Shown here piece after piece: positions 38,368 through 47,138 of a stretch of 64,000 bases of DNA. The stretch comes from an uncultured Pelagibacteraceae bacterium. GTDB taxonomy: Bacteria > Pseudomonadota > Alphaproteobacteria > Pelagibacterales > Pelagibacteraceae. The stretch lies in NCBI GenBank assembly GCA_902581795.1, contig CACHPL010000002.1, positions 94,385 through 158,384 on the forward strand, given 5' to 3'. The position numbers were made by a program, and so were the translations under genes. How positions within the stretch are numbered: the stretch's first letter is position 1; every line of letters starts with the position of its first letter. Under the pieces are notes generated by a model. The model was not told the origin of the DNA. It was given only the letters and a program-made list of their open reading frames with translations, and made no database searches.

Positions 38368-39825
38368 ATGTCTATAAAATTAAATTATTTAAACAAAACA
38401 AACAACAAACCATCATCAAACATAGTTCTATTTTGTGATGAAAAATTTAACATTAGTACATTAAAAAAATATATTTCTAATAATGAGTTTTCTTATATTA
38501 ATGATTTGTTAAAAACAATTGATGTAAAAAAAAATTTACTTGTTTTTGATGTTAATTCAAAAAAAAAGATAGTCTTAATATCAATTAAAAAAAATTTAAA
38601 AATATCTGACGTAGAAAATTTAGGAGCAGAATTCTACAAAAAAATAAATTACGGAAAAAACAGCGAATACTTTATATATTCCGATAGCATTTTTGGAAAA
38701 CAAGAAAACTTTCTAGGCCATTTTCTTCACGGTATAAAATTAAAATCTTATGAATTTAAGAAATATAAAACAAAAAAAGAAGCGAGAATTATTTCAATAA
38801 ATGTAGTGGGTAATAAAAATAAGCCTTCAGCTCAAAGTCAATTAAAATTTAAGGCTTTAGAAGATGGAACTTTTTATGCAAGAGATTTAGTTTCTGAGCC
38901 GGGGAATATTTTACATCCTGATGAATATGCTAAAAGATTAAGTTCGTTAAGAAAAGATGGATTAAAAGTAAATATATACGACGAAAAAAAATTAAAGAAT
39001 CTTGGCATGCATGCTTTACTTGGTGTTGGACAGGGAAGTATTAGAGGCTCATATCTTGTTACAATGGAGTGGAATGGGGCTAAAAATAATTCTAAGCCAT
39101 TAGCATTTGTTGGAAAAGGAGTTTGTTTTGATACTGGGGGGTACTCATTAAAGCCAGCAAGATTTATGGAAGACATGACTTACGATATGGCTGGGTCAGC
39201 TACGGTTGTAGGTTTAATGAAAAACTTTGCACTAAGAAAAGCAAAGATCAACGCTGTTGGTGTTGTAGGCCTTGTTGAAAATATGGTTAGTGGGAACGCT
39301 CAAAGGCCTGGTGATATTGTTAAGTCTTATAGTGGTAAAACTATAGAAATCTTAAATACAGATGCAGAGGGAAGATTGGTTTTAGCTGATGCATTAACAT
39401 TTACTGAAAAAAAATTTAAGCCAAAATTTATTGTTGATTTAGCTACCTTAACAGGCGCAATAATAGTTTGTTTAGGATCGGAATACGCTGGTCTTTTTTC
39501 AAACGATGATAAATTATCTAAACAAATTTTTAATGCAGGAGAAAAGGTCGAGGAGAAAGTATGGAGAATGCCTCTTCATAAAAATTATGATAAATTAATG
39601 AATTCTAAAAATGCTGATGTACAAAATATAAATTATGTTGGTGGCGCAGGATCAACAACAGCAGCTCAGTTTTTACAAAGATTTATTTTAAACAAGACTC
39701 CATGGGCACATCTAGATATTGCTGGTATGGCTTTTTCAAAATATGGTGGAGCTTTGAATTCGGGTGGTGCAACAGGATTTGGAGTAAGATTATTAAATCA
39801 ACTTGTTGAAGAAAATTATGAGTAG
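38368..39825 (+). CDS. pepA: Leucyl aminopeptidase (M17 family)
   Basis: PepA removes N-terminal residues from peptides in the cytoplasm and in some bacteria also binds DNA. The start is set at ATG 38368 (485 residues). An upstream in-frame TTG at 38347 sits inside a hairpin and is unlikely. The C-terminal catalytic domain has the metal and active-site segments KGVCFDTGGYSLKP, MTYDMAGSATV and NTDAEGRLVLADAL. The N-terminal domain is diverged. The last eight bases overlap the ndk start. Confidence 0.95.
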   Translation: MSIKLNYLNKTNNKPSSNIVLFCDEKFNISTLKKYISNNEFSYINDLLKTIDVKKNLLVFDVNSKKKIVLISIKKNLKISDVENLGAEFYKKINYGKNSEYFIYSDSIFGKQENFLGHFLHGIKLKSYEFKKYKTKKEARIISINVVGNKNKPSAQSQLKFKALEDGTFYARDLVSEPGNILHPDEYAKRLSSLRKDGLKVNIYDEKKLKNLGMHALLGVGQGSIRGSYLVTMEWNGAKNNSKPLAFVGKGVCFDTGGYSLKPARFMEDMTYDMAGSATVVGLMKNFALRKAKINAVGVVGLVENMVSGNAQRPGDIVKSYSGKTIEILNTDAEGRLVLADALTFTEKKFKPKFIVDLATLTGAIIVCLGSEYAGLFSNDDKLSKQIFNAGEKVEEKVWRMPLHKNYDKLMNSKNADVQNINYVGGAGSTTAAQFLQRFILNKTPWAHLDIAGMAFSKYGGALNSGGATGFGVRLLNQLVEENYE

Positions 39826-40228
39826 TGTTGAGCAAACTCTCTCTATAATAAAACCAGATGCAGTCGAAAGAAATCTAGAGGAAGACATAAAGAAAATATT
39901 TTTAAAAAAGAATCTAAAAATTCTTAAGCTTAAAAAAATACAAATTTCAAAAGATGAGGCAGCAGAATTTTACAAAGTTCATCAAACCAAACCGTTTTAT
40001 GATAGGTTGTGCGATTATTTATCCTCAGGACCAATTGTTGTTATGGTTTTAGAGGGAGAAAACGCAATTGAAAGTAATAGAAAAATAATGGGAGCAACTG
40101 ACCCAAAGAACGCAGAGGAAGGGACCTTGAGAAAGTTATATGGAATCTCTATTGATAAAAATTCTGTACACGGCTCTGACTCCTCGATAAATGCTAAAAA
40201 AGAGATAAATTTTTTTTTTAAAGACTAG
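39818..40228 (+). CDS. ndk: Nucleoside diphosphate kinase
   Basis: Ndk balances nucleoside triphosphates by phosphate transfer through a histidine. The start is set at ATG 39818, inside the last codons of pepA (ATGAGTAG), giving 136 residues. An earlier TTG is less likely. The family start EQTLSIIKPDAVERN, the motif RKIMGATDPKNAEEGTLR and the phosphorylated His118 in NSVHGSDS are present. Its stop shares CTAG (40225-40228) with the convergent purN stop. Confidence 0.97.
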   Translation: MSSVEQTLSIIKPDAVERNLEEDIKKIFLKKNLKILKLKKIQISKDEAAEFYKVHQTKPFYDRLCDYLSSGPIVVMVLEGENAIESNRKIMGATDPKNAEEGTLRKLYGISIDKNSVHGSDSSINAKKEINFFFKD

Positions 40229-40788
40229 TTAAAGCAATAAATTTTTCTTATAGCCATCGAATAAGCTTTACGTTCTTCTTTTTGAACTTTCTTTTTAATT
40301 TCTTTTTCATTGTCACCATGTTTAATTAAAACCCTTTTTTTTGTTATTATTCTTCCATCATCTAATTTATCATTTACCCAATGAACTGTGCAACCTGTAA
40401 TCTTATCCCCTTTTTCTATTACTCTCTTAAATGTATCTAAACCCTTATATTTTGGAAGTAGAGAAGGGTGGATATTAATTATCTTTCCATTAAAATTTCT
40501 TATAAAATTTTTAGTTAATATTCTCATGAAACCAGCCAAACAAACTAATTCTATTTTTCTATCTTTAAGTTCTTTTATTGTCATCTTTTCAAATTTCTTT
40601 TTCTTATGACTTATAATTTTATACGGAATAGAAAATTTTTTAGCGAAGTTTATACCAAAAGCATTTTTGTTATTTGAAATTACCAAATTTATTTTTACTG
40701 GAAAATTATAATCCCTAGAAAACTTAATTATTGAATTAAGATTAGATCCAGCTCCCGAAATAAAAACAGCTGCTCTTTTTTTTACCAT
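40225..40788 (-). CDS. purN: Phosphoribosylglycinamide formyltransferase PurN
   Basis: PurN transfers a formyl group from 10-formyl-tetrahydrofolate to GAR, the third purine step. The 187-residue protein has the phosphate-binding SGAGSNL near residue 11-17, the active-site NIHPSLLPKYKG and the conserved His/Asp in GCTVHWVNDKLDDG. It overlaps purM by seven bases, so the two successive-pathway enzymes are coupled. Confidence 0.95.
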   Translation of the reverse strand: MVKKRAAVFISGAGSNLNSIIKFSRDYNFPVKINLVISNNKNAFGINFAKKFSIPYKIISHKKKKFEKMTIKELKDRKIELVCLAGFMRILTKNFIRNFNGKIINIHPSLLPKYKGLDTFKRVIEKGDKITGCTVHWVNDKLDDGRIITKKRVLIKHGDNEKEIKKKVQKEERKAYSMAIRKIYCFN

Positions 40789-41810
40789 TTAACTTTACTA
40801 ATCAAATTTAATTTTTTTAATGAACTTGAGATATAACCTATCTCGTACGGTTTAAAATTTTTACTAAATATTTTTTTTATTTTATCAACCTTACTTCTGT
40901 TAGTAATTAAACAAAAGCCAACTCCACAGTTAAAAGTTTTTAACATTTCAAAGTCAGAAATATTTTTTCTTCGTAACCATTTAAAAATTTTTTGGACTTT
41001 AATTTTAGATAAATCAATATTTGCTGTAAGATTATTTGGAATAGATCTTACAATATTACCTATTAAACCTCCGCCAGTTATGTTTGCACAAGCATGGATC
41101 AGTTTTTTGTCCGTAAGCGTCAAAATTTCTTTTGTATAAATTTTAGTAGGTATCAATAATTCTTTTTTAATAAATTTTTCAATTTTATAATTCTTTAAAA
41201 TTTTTCTTAGTAAAGAAAATCCATTTGAATGCAGACCGCTGGATGGTATGGCAAGTATAATATCTTTTTCTTTAACATTATTTTTATTTAAAATTTTTTT
41301 TCTAGAGACTATGCCTAAAGAAAAACCTGCTAGGTCAAATTTATTTTTACCATATGTTCCAGGCATCTCCGCAGTTTCTCCACCGACAAGAACACAGCCT
41401 GAAATTTTACAACCCTTTATTATACCTTTTATAATTGATTTAACTTTAGGCATTCTAATTTTATCAATTGCAATATAATCTAGAAAAAAAATTGGTTTTG
41501 CTCCTTGAACTATCAAATCATTAACACACATTGCAACCAAATCTATTCCAATTGTATCAAATTTATTTAACTGATTTGCAATTTCAATTTTGGTTCCCAC
41601 TCCATCTGTACTCGAAACAAGAAGGGGATCTTTAATTTTTAAATTTTTAATGTCAAAAACTGAGGCAAATTCCCCAATATTATTTTTATTAAATCTATTT
41701 TTTTTATTCTTAAAGGTTTGTTTTGAGTGTTTTGCAATATATCTTGTAAATTTATCAGCAGTTTCTATATTTACACCACTTTTTTTATAACTATTTTTTT
41801 TTCTTTTCAT
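40782..41810 (-). CDS. purM: Phosphoribosylformylglycinamidine cyclo-ligase PurM
   Basis: PurM closes the imidazole ring to form AIR. The 342-residue sequence starts KKSGVNIETADKF and has LVSSTDGVGTKI, VMCVNDL-like AMCVNDLIVQGA, GGETAEMPG and ITGGGLIGNI, all typical of the ATP-grasp-free AIR synthetase family. It is upstream of purN on the same strand with a seven-base overlap, and divergent from the DUF2066 gene with only 25 bases between. Confidence 0.96.
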   Translation of the reverse strand: MKRKKNSYKKSGVNIETADKFTRYIAKHSKQTFKNKKNRFNKNNIGEFASVFDIKNLKIKDPLLVSSTDGVGTKIEIANQLNKFDTIGIDLVAMCVNDLIVQGAKPIFFLDYIAIDKIRMPKVKSIIKGIIKGCKISGCVLVGGETAEMPGTYGKNKFDLAGFSLGIVSRKKILNKNNVKEKDIILAIPSSGLHSNGFSLLRKILKNYKIEKFIKKELLIPTKIYTKEILTLTDKKLIHACANITGGGLIGNIVRSIPNNLTANIDLSKIKVQKIFKWLRRKNISDFEMLKTFNCGVGFCLITNRSKVDKIKKIFSKNFKPYEIGYISSSLKKLNLISKVKW

Positions 41811-41835
41811 GAATAAAATGATAATTTGATATTTA

Positions 41836-42885
41836 ATGAAAAAAATTATTTTTTTATCTTTAATATTATTATTTTTAACAAAAACTCAAAATGTTTTCGC
41901 TTCAACAAACACTTTTACTGTTGATAATATTGAAGTTAGTGGAGAAATACGCAAGGATATTCCTAGAGAACGGTATTTAAATATTGCTTTTAGGAAAGGT
42001 TTTCAAAGCTTAATCCAAAATATACTTAAGAAAGAGGATCGCAAAAAACTTTCTAGCACTAATTTAAAAACCATAAAATCTCTTATTGAAAATTATCGTG
42101 TTTTAGAGGAAAAAACGACTGATAGTCAATATACCCTTAATATAGAAATTACATTTAGTAGAAATTTACTTAATGTTTTTTTTAGTAAAAATAATATTTC
42201 TTATTCAGAGGTAACAAAGTTAGATATTATAGTTTATCCAATACTAATTATAAATTCCGAATTACAGTTATTCTCTGAAAATGATTTTTTAAAAGAATGG
42301 AATGATAGCAAAGATATTGAAAATATTGATTTTATACTTCCCGTAGATAACATGGACGATATTAATTTCATAAAAAATAATATTTTAATTCTTGAAGAAA
42401 GTAATTTAGAGAAGTTAGTTGATAAATATGAAATTAAAAATACAAGCATTTTAATACTACGCCACAACAACAAAAAATTAAATGTTTTTTTAAAAACAAA
42501 TTTTAAAGGAAGTAAAAAAACAAAAAGATATGATTTTAAAATTCAAGATATAGATGACATGGAGAAGAGAGCTTTAATTATAAAAGATTTGAAATTTCAT
42601 ATAAATGATTTATGGAAAGAGCAAAACTTAATTGATATTTCAGTACCCTCTTATTTAACAGTCAATGTCAGAATTGAAAATCAATCAACTTTAGTGAATG
42701 TTATGAAAAGACTTGGAAGAATTAATTTAATAGAAAATTATAATGTAGAAATATTAGATAAAAACTATGCTAAAATAAAAATTAAATATTTTGGAAAAAT
42801 TAAAAATTTAAAAGATAGTTTTATTAATAATGGTTTTAAATTTAAAGTTTTGCATAACGAATGGAATTTAAGTCTTAATATTTAA
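41836..42885 (+). CDS. Exported DUF2066-type protein
   Basis: The 349-residue protein has a signal peptide (about 1-22, ending NVFAS). Its N-terminal half (VDNIEVSGEIRKDIPRERYLNIAFRKGFQSL, given here in parts as VDNIEVSG and RERYLNIAFRKGF) fits DUF2066, a periplasmic family of unknown role. The genomic position is the usual one for that family: between purM (divergent) and the hda-like gene one base downstream. I can say it is exported and conserved, not what it does. Confidence 0.7.
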   Translation: MKKIIFLSLILLFLTKTQNVFASTNTFTVDNIEVSGEIRKDIPRERYLNIAFRKGFQSLIQNILKKEDRKKLSSTNLKTIKSLIENYRVLEEKTTDSQYTLNIEITFSRNLLNVFFSKNNISYSEVTKLDIIVYPILIINSELQLFSENDFLKEWNDSKDIENIDFILPVDNMDDINFIKNNILILEESNLEKLVDKYEIKNTSILILRHNNKKLNVFLKTNFKGSKKTKRYDFKIQDIDDMEKRALIIKDLKFHINDLWKEQNLIDISVPSYLTVNVRIENQSTLVNVMKRLGRINLIENYNVEILDKNYAKIKIKYFGKIKNLKDSFINNGFKFKVLHNEWNLSLNI

Positions 42886-42886
42886 A

Positions 42887-43552
42887 ATGCCTGAACAATT
42901 AATTTTCAGCTTTCCGTTTAAAAAAAACTATTTGAGCAAAGATTTTTATGTTTCAAAAAATAATTTCAATGCTTATAAATTAATTGAAAGTTGGCCAAAA
43001 TGGCCTGGTAGATTTATAAATGTTTTCGGACCAAAAGGTTGTGGAAAAACCCATCTAATAAACATATTGAAAAAAAAAATTGAGTGTATAATAATTTCTG
43101 CTCAGAAAGTTGATACCAAAACTTTAAATCATTTCAAAATTAAAGAATGTCTAGCGATTGATAATTTTAAAAATAATATAGATGAAAAGCTACTATATTC
43201 TATAATTAATATGGCTTTTCAGGATAACAAGTATCTTATAATAAGCTCACCAATGTCTTTAAAAAAAACAAATGTTAATTTAAAAGATTTGAAATCAAGA
43301 TTTTTAGGTTTTATTGATATTGGAATTGACTTACCAACAGATGATTTGTTAAGAGTGATATTGACAAAAAACTTTTCAGATAAACAGATTCAAATTAGTA
43401 AAAAAAATATAGAATATATTTTGAAAAATATTGAAAGATCATACGAAAATATTGATACTTTTGTAAATTCGTTAGATCATAAATCACTAAGTAGATCCGA
43501 ACCGATAAGCTTACAGCTTATTAAAAAAACATTAATAAGTTTAAAGAACTAA
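42887..43552 (+). CDS. hdaA: DnaA-related regulator of replication initiation (Hda/HdaA)
   Basis: Hda-type proteins bind the DNA sliding clamp and stimulate ATP hydrolysis by DnaA, which prevents re-initiation. The 221-residue protein has a clamp-binding-like start QLIFSFPF (4-11), a Walker A GPKGCGKTH (48-56), and the small helical AAA+ lid, but no DnaA DNA-binding domain. The arginine-finger region (DLKSRFLGFIDIGI) is present. It sits between the DUF2066 gene and aspS, all within ten bases of each other. Confidence 0.88.
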   Translation: MPEQLIFSFPFKKNYLSKDFYVSKNNFNAYKLIESWPKWPGRFINVFGPKGCGKTHLINILKKKIECIIISAQKVDTKTLNHFKIKECLAIDNFKNNIDEKLLYSIINMAFQDNKYLIISSPMSLKKTNVNLKDLKSRFLGFIDIGIDLPTDDLLRVILTKNFSDKQIQISKKNIEYILKNIERSYENIDTFVNSLDHKSLSRSEPISLQLIKKTLISLKN

Positions 43553-43560
43553 AAATAATT

Positions 43561-45348
43561 ATGAATAAATTTAGAACACACAATTGTTCACAGCTAACAG
43601 AAAAAGAAATTGGTAAAAACGTAAAGCTTTCTGGTTGGCTTCATAGAAAAAGAGATCATGGTAATTTACTTTTTTTAGATATCAGAGATCACTTTGGAAT
43701 AACACAGTGCGTTATTGAAAATAAAGATAAGAATTTTAAAGTTTTAGAAAAAATTAAACCAGAGTCTGTTATTTTAGTAATTGGAGAAGTGGTAAAAAGA
43801 TCAAAAGATACAGAAAATAAAGATTTAAAAACTGGTTTAATCGAAGTCAAGATTAAAGATATTGAAATTCTATCCGAGGCAAAAGAATTACCAATGCCAG
43901 TTTTTGGCGAACAGGAATATCCTGAAGATATTAGGCTTAAGTATAGATTCATTGATTTGAGAAGAAGCGTGATGCATGAAAATATTGAGTTAAGATCAAA
44001 AATAACATCTTTTTTAAGAAAAAAAATGACAGAAAACAATTTTTTAGAATTTCAAACACCAATTTTAACTGCATCAAGCCCAGAAGGAGCGAGAGACTTT
44101 TTGGTTCCCAGCAGATTGCATCCAGGAAAATTTTATGCACTTCCGCAAGCACCTCAACAATTTAAACAAATGATCATGATCGCTGGTTTTGATAGATATT
44201 TTCAGATTGCACCTTGTTTTAGAGATGAAGATGGTAGGGCAGATAGAAGTCCAGGGGAACATTACCAACTAGATATGGAAATGTCTTTTGTAGAACAAAA
44301 TGATGTGTTTGCTATAGTTGAGCCAATTTTTTATGAACTTTTTACTAAATTTGGAAAAAATAAGAAAGTAAACAAGAATCCATTTACAAGAATCAAATAT
44401 AAAGACTCACTGGATATGTATGGGACTGATAAACCGGACTTGAGAAATCCAATTATAATAAAAGATGTAACAGAAATTTTTAGATCTAATGATGTAAAAC
44501 TCAATATATTTAAAGACATTATTAAAAAGGGCGGTGTTGTTAAGGCTATACCGGTTAAAAATTCAAATTCGAAGCCAAGGAGTTTTTTTGATAATTTGAA
44601 CAATTGGGCTATATCCGAAGGAGCTAACGGAATGGCTTATATTACTTTTGAAAAAGAAAAAAATAAAATTATAGGGAAAGGACCTATATCAAAATTCTTT
44701 TCAGAAAAAGCTGTACAAAAATTGATTGAAATTTGCAAAATATCAGAAAAAGACTCTATTTTTTTAATATGTAATAAATTAAATGAAGCAATAAGATTTT
44801 CAGGTTTGGCTAGGCAGAAAATTGCTGAAGAAATGAAGCTGATTAATCAAGATGAATTTAATTTTTGTTGGGTTATTGACTACCCAATGTACCAATATGA
44901 TGAAGTAAAGAAAAAAATTGATTTTAGTCACAACCCTTTTTCTATGCCACAGGTTGACATGAATTCTTTTGAAAAAGAAGATCCATTGAAAATATTGGCT
45001 TATCAATACGACCTAGTTTGTAATGGATACGAATTATCCTCGGGAGCGATAAGAAATCATATTCCCGAGTATTTATTTAAGGTTTTTAATAAAGTTGGAT
45101 ATTCAAAAAAAATGGTAGAAAAAAACTTCTCTGGTATGATAAAAGCCTTATCCTACGGCGCCCCTCCTCATGGAGGTATGGCACCAGGAATAGAGCGTAT
45201 TGTAATGCTTTTAGCTAACCAAAAAAATATAAGAGAAGTAACTACTTTTCCTCTGAATCAAAATGCACAAGACTTGTTAATGGATGCTCCATCGGAAGTT
45301 AGTGACGATCAACTGAAACAACTTTATATTAAAATATCTAAAAAATAG
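43561..45348 (+). CDS. aspS: Aspartyl-tRNA synthetase, bacterial type
   Basis: AspRS charges tRNA-Asp, and in genomes without asparaginyl-tRNA synthetase it can also charge tRNA-Asn. At 595 residues it has the anticodon-binding OB fold (LSGWLHRKRDHGNLLFLDIRD), the class II motifs (FRDEDGRADRSPGEHYQLD in parts), the bacterial GAD insertion (about 300-420) and motif 3 GMAPGIERIVMLL. The stop lies directly against the stop of the next gene on the other strand. Whether it is discriminating cannot be told from the window. Confidence 0.97.
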   Translation: MNKFRTHNCSQLTEKEIGKNVKLSGWLHRKRDHGNLLFLDIRDHFGITQCVIENKDKNFKVLEKIKPESVILVIGEVVKRSKDTENKDLKTGLIEVKIKDIEILSEAKELPMPVFGEQEYPEDIRLKYRFIDLRRSVMHENIELRSKITSFLRKKMTENNFLEFQTPILTASSPEGARDFLVPSRLHPGKFYALPQAPQQFKQMIMIAGFDRYFQIAPCFRDEDGRADRSPGEHYQLDMEMSFVEQNDVFAIVEPIFYELFTKFGKNKKVNKNPFTRIKYKDSLDMYGTDKPDLRNPIIIKDVTEIFRSNDVKLNIFKDIIKKGGVVKAIPVKNSNSKPRSFFDNLNNWAISEGANGMAYITFEKEKNKIIGKGPISKFFSEKAVQKLIEICKISEKDSIFLICNKLNEAIRFSGLARQKIAEEMKLINQDEFNFCWVIDYPMYQYDEVKKKIDFSHNPFSMPQVDMNSFEKEDPLKILAYQYDLVCNGYELSSGAIRNHIPEYLFKVFNKVGYSKKMVEKNFSGMIKALSYGAPPHGGMAPGIERIVMLLANQKNIREVTTFPLNQNAQDLLMDAPSEVSDDQLKQLYIKISKK

Positions 45349-46179
45349 TTAAGATTTACTTTTTAAATTTATTCTAACATCAGTTAAATCAACTAGTTTT
45401 TCTTGGTAATTACTTCTAACAAATCCCTTAGAAGTTATATTTTTAACAATCTTTAGGAATTGATCATCTTGTTTGTTTGCTTCTACATTTGATGTTTTAA
45501 TACTAGGAGTGTGTGCCAGTTCTTCTTTTCCCAAATATGAAATTGCTAACTCTCTGAAAATATAATCTAAAATTGATGTAGCACTTAATATCCTATCGTT
45601 TCCATAAACTTTTCCTGATGGTTCAAATTTTGTATCTAAAAAGGCATCAACAAATTCTTCCAAAGGAACTCCATACTGCAATCCAAGCGAGATCGCTATT
45701 GCAAAATTATTCATCAAAGCTTTTACTAACTCTCCCTCTTTATTAGTATCAATAAAAATCTCACCTATTTTTCCATCGTCATATTCCCCCGTATGTAAAT
45801 AAACTTTATGATCAGCAATTGTTGCTTTTTGAATATAACCTTTTCTTCTATCAGGCATTTGAAATCTTTTTTCGTAGTCTTTCTTTTTATTTTTTGTCAA
45901 ACTTTGAATAGTTTTATTCAAAGCTTCATTTTGGGTTTTTTGTGCTTTGTTTTCTTTAACATGACCAATTTTGACGTTTTCTTTTAAATCAAGTTTACCC
46001 CCCGACTCGCCATTCTTAGTTTTTTTAGTCTTTCTGTTATTTATAGTAACGTCGATAATTTCAACTTTTCCGTCATTTCTATTATCTATATTTGATAGCT
46101 CTTTTTCGTTAAGATCTTGGAGTTCATGAACAATTTTGAAAGTACAAGTATAATGAGTTTCAACTAAAAATTTTGACAT
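45349..46179 (-). CDS. Stand-alone C-terminal (TSCPD-like) domain of B12-dependent ribonucleotide reductase
   Basis: The 276-residue protein lines up by eye with the C-terminal region of alphaproteobacterial class II (adenosylcobalamin) ribonucleotide reductase: [44 protein letters not shown] and [18 protein letters not shown]. The catalytic barrel is absent and the only cysteine is Cys12, so it can have neither reductase activity nor the usual redox-active Cys pair. The N-terminal 60 residues ([12 protein letters not shown] onward) do not match anything I recognise. An AAAGGA ribosome site and intact frame suggest a functioning gene, not a remnant. A regulatory or structural role is inference. 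Confidence 0.75.
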   Translation of the reverse strand: MSKFLVETHYTCTFKIVHELQDLNEKELSNIDNRNDGKVEIIDVTINNRKTKKTKNGESGGKLDLKENVKIGHVKENKAQKTQNEALNKTIQSLTKNKKKDYEKRFQMPDRRKGYIQKATIADHKVYLHTGEYDDGKIGEIFIDTNKEGELVKALMNNFAIAISLGLQYGVPLEEFVDAFLDTKFEPSGKVYGNDRILSATSILDYIFRELAISYLGKEELAHTPSIKTSNVEANKQDDQFLKIVKNITSKGFVRSNYQEKLVDLTDVRINLKSKS

Positions 46180-46248
46180 ATTTATCCTTTAATGTTTATT
46201 GAAAATGGTAATCCTTTAAATATATATAGCATATTTAATATGTGTCTA

Positions 46249-46257
46249 TGTTATAAT
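46249..46257 (+). promoter_or_regulatory. Extended -10 promoter for the NDUFA12-like gene
   Basis: TGTTATAAT combines a perfect -10 TATAAT (46252-46257) with the extended TG at 46249-46250. No good -35 precedes it. The ATG at 46298 is 40 bases downstream. The stretch just after contains a short palindrome ACAATT-TTG-AATTGT. Confidence 0.45.
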
Positions 46258-46297
46258 AATACAATTTTGAATTGTGTGGATTTTTAAATTTTAAAAA

Positions 46298-46657
46298 ATG
46301 ATAAAACAAATTTTTACATGGTGGAGTTCTCAAACGATAGGAACTTTTATATATACAACTTTTTTTGGAAAATTTGTTGGTAAAGATGATTATGGCAATA
46401 AATACTATGAAAATAAAAAAACTGGTAAAAGATGGGTGATATATAAAGGGGAAATTAATGCATCAAAAATAACATCTGACTGGTATTCTTGGATGCATCA
46501 TATAGAGAATCAGCATCCTCTAGAGAAAAAAATTAAAAAATATTCTTGGCAAAAACCTCATATTGAAAACAAAACTGGCACAAAAGATGCGTATAAACCA
46601 AATAAAATTTCAAAAAAAAATAAAAATTTAAAAAAATATGAGACATGGAATCCATAA
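46298..46657 (+). CDS. NDUFA12-family complex I accessory subunit
   Basis: This 119-residue protein matches the 17.2-kDa accessory subunit of respiratory complex I (B17.2/NDUFA12), shared by mitochondria and alphaproteobacteria. Landmarks are the N-terminal WWSSQTIGT, FVGKDDYGNKYYENK, GKRWVIYKGE and the DWYSWMHHI signature followed by WQKPH. It is soluble, docks on the peripheral arm of the enzyme and helps assembly. Its end overlaps the DUF2155 gene by 20 bases, an adjacency common in alphaproteobacteria. Confidence 0.93.
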   Translation: MIKQIFTWWSSQTIGTFIYTTFFGKFVGKDDYGNKYYENKKTGKRWVIYKGEINASKITSDWYSWMHHIENQHPLEKKIKKYSWQKPHIENKTGTKDAYKPNKISKKNKNLKKYETWNP

Positions 46658-47138
46658 TATATATTTTTTAATTTTATTTTTCTTTTTTAGTTTAGGCGCT
46701 CTTAATTCAGAAGAAAGTATTAATCTGAGAGATTTACAACCTTCATTTGAAGAGGAAGTCGACTTTAAAGACTCAGATTCTAAAACTAATGAAAATTCTA
46801 AGATTAAATCAAAGCAAAAGGAAAATTTAAAAACCAATGAAATAATTGTTAAATTAAGGGCTTTAGATAAAATTACTGCAAAAACTTCAGATATAGATAT
46901 TGTACTTGGTAATAAAAAAAGATTTGGATATCTAGAAATCTTTCCTAAAAGATGCGCAAGGTCAAAAAGTAAAAGTGAGAAAGGAGTGGCAGCTTATTTG
47001 CAAGTAAAAGACTTATCAGATAAAAAAGACGACAAAGTTTTTGTGTTTAATGGCTGGACCTTTTCATCTAGTCCAACATTACGAACTTTTGATCACCCAG
47101 TTTATGACTTGTGGCTAAAAGGTTGTGAAAATATTTAA
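46638..47138 (+). CDS. Exported DUF2155-domain protein
   Basis: The 166-residue protein has an N-terminal hydrophobic signal (about 7-22) and a C-terminal DUF2155 domain: KLRALDKITAKTSDIDI, RFGYLEIFPKRCARS, NGWTFSSSPTLRTFDHPVYDLW. Two Cys residues (about 118 and 163) may pair. The domain is widespread in alphaproteobacteria next to NDUFA12 genes; its function is unknown and a role in envelope or complex I biogenesis is only a guess from context. The metC-like gene starts on the base after its stop. Confidence 0.82.
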   Translation: MRHGIHNIYFLILFFFFSLGALNSEESINLRDLQPSFEEEVDFKDSDSKTNENSKIKSKQKENLKTNEIIVKLRALDKITAKTSDIDIVLGNKKRFGYLEIFPKRCARSKSKSEKGVAAYLQVKDLSDKKDDKVFVFNGWTFSSSPTLRTFDHPVYDLWLKGCENI

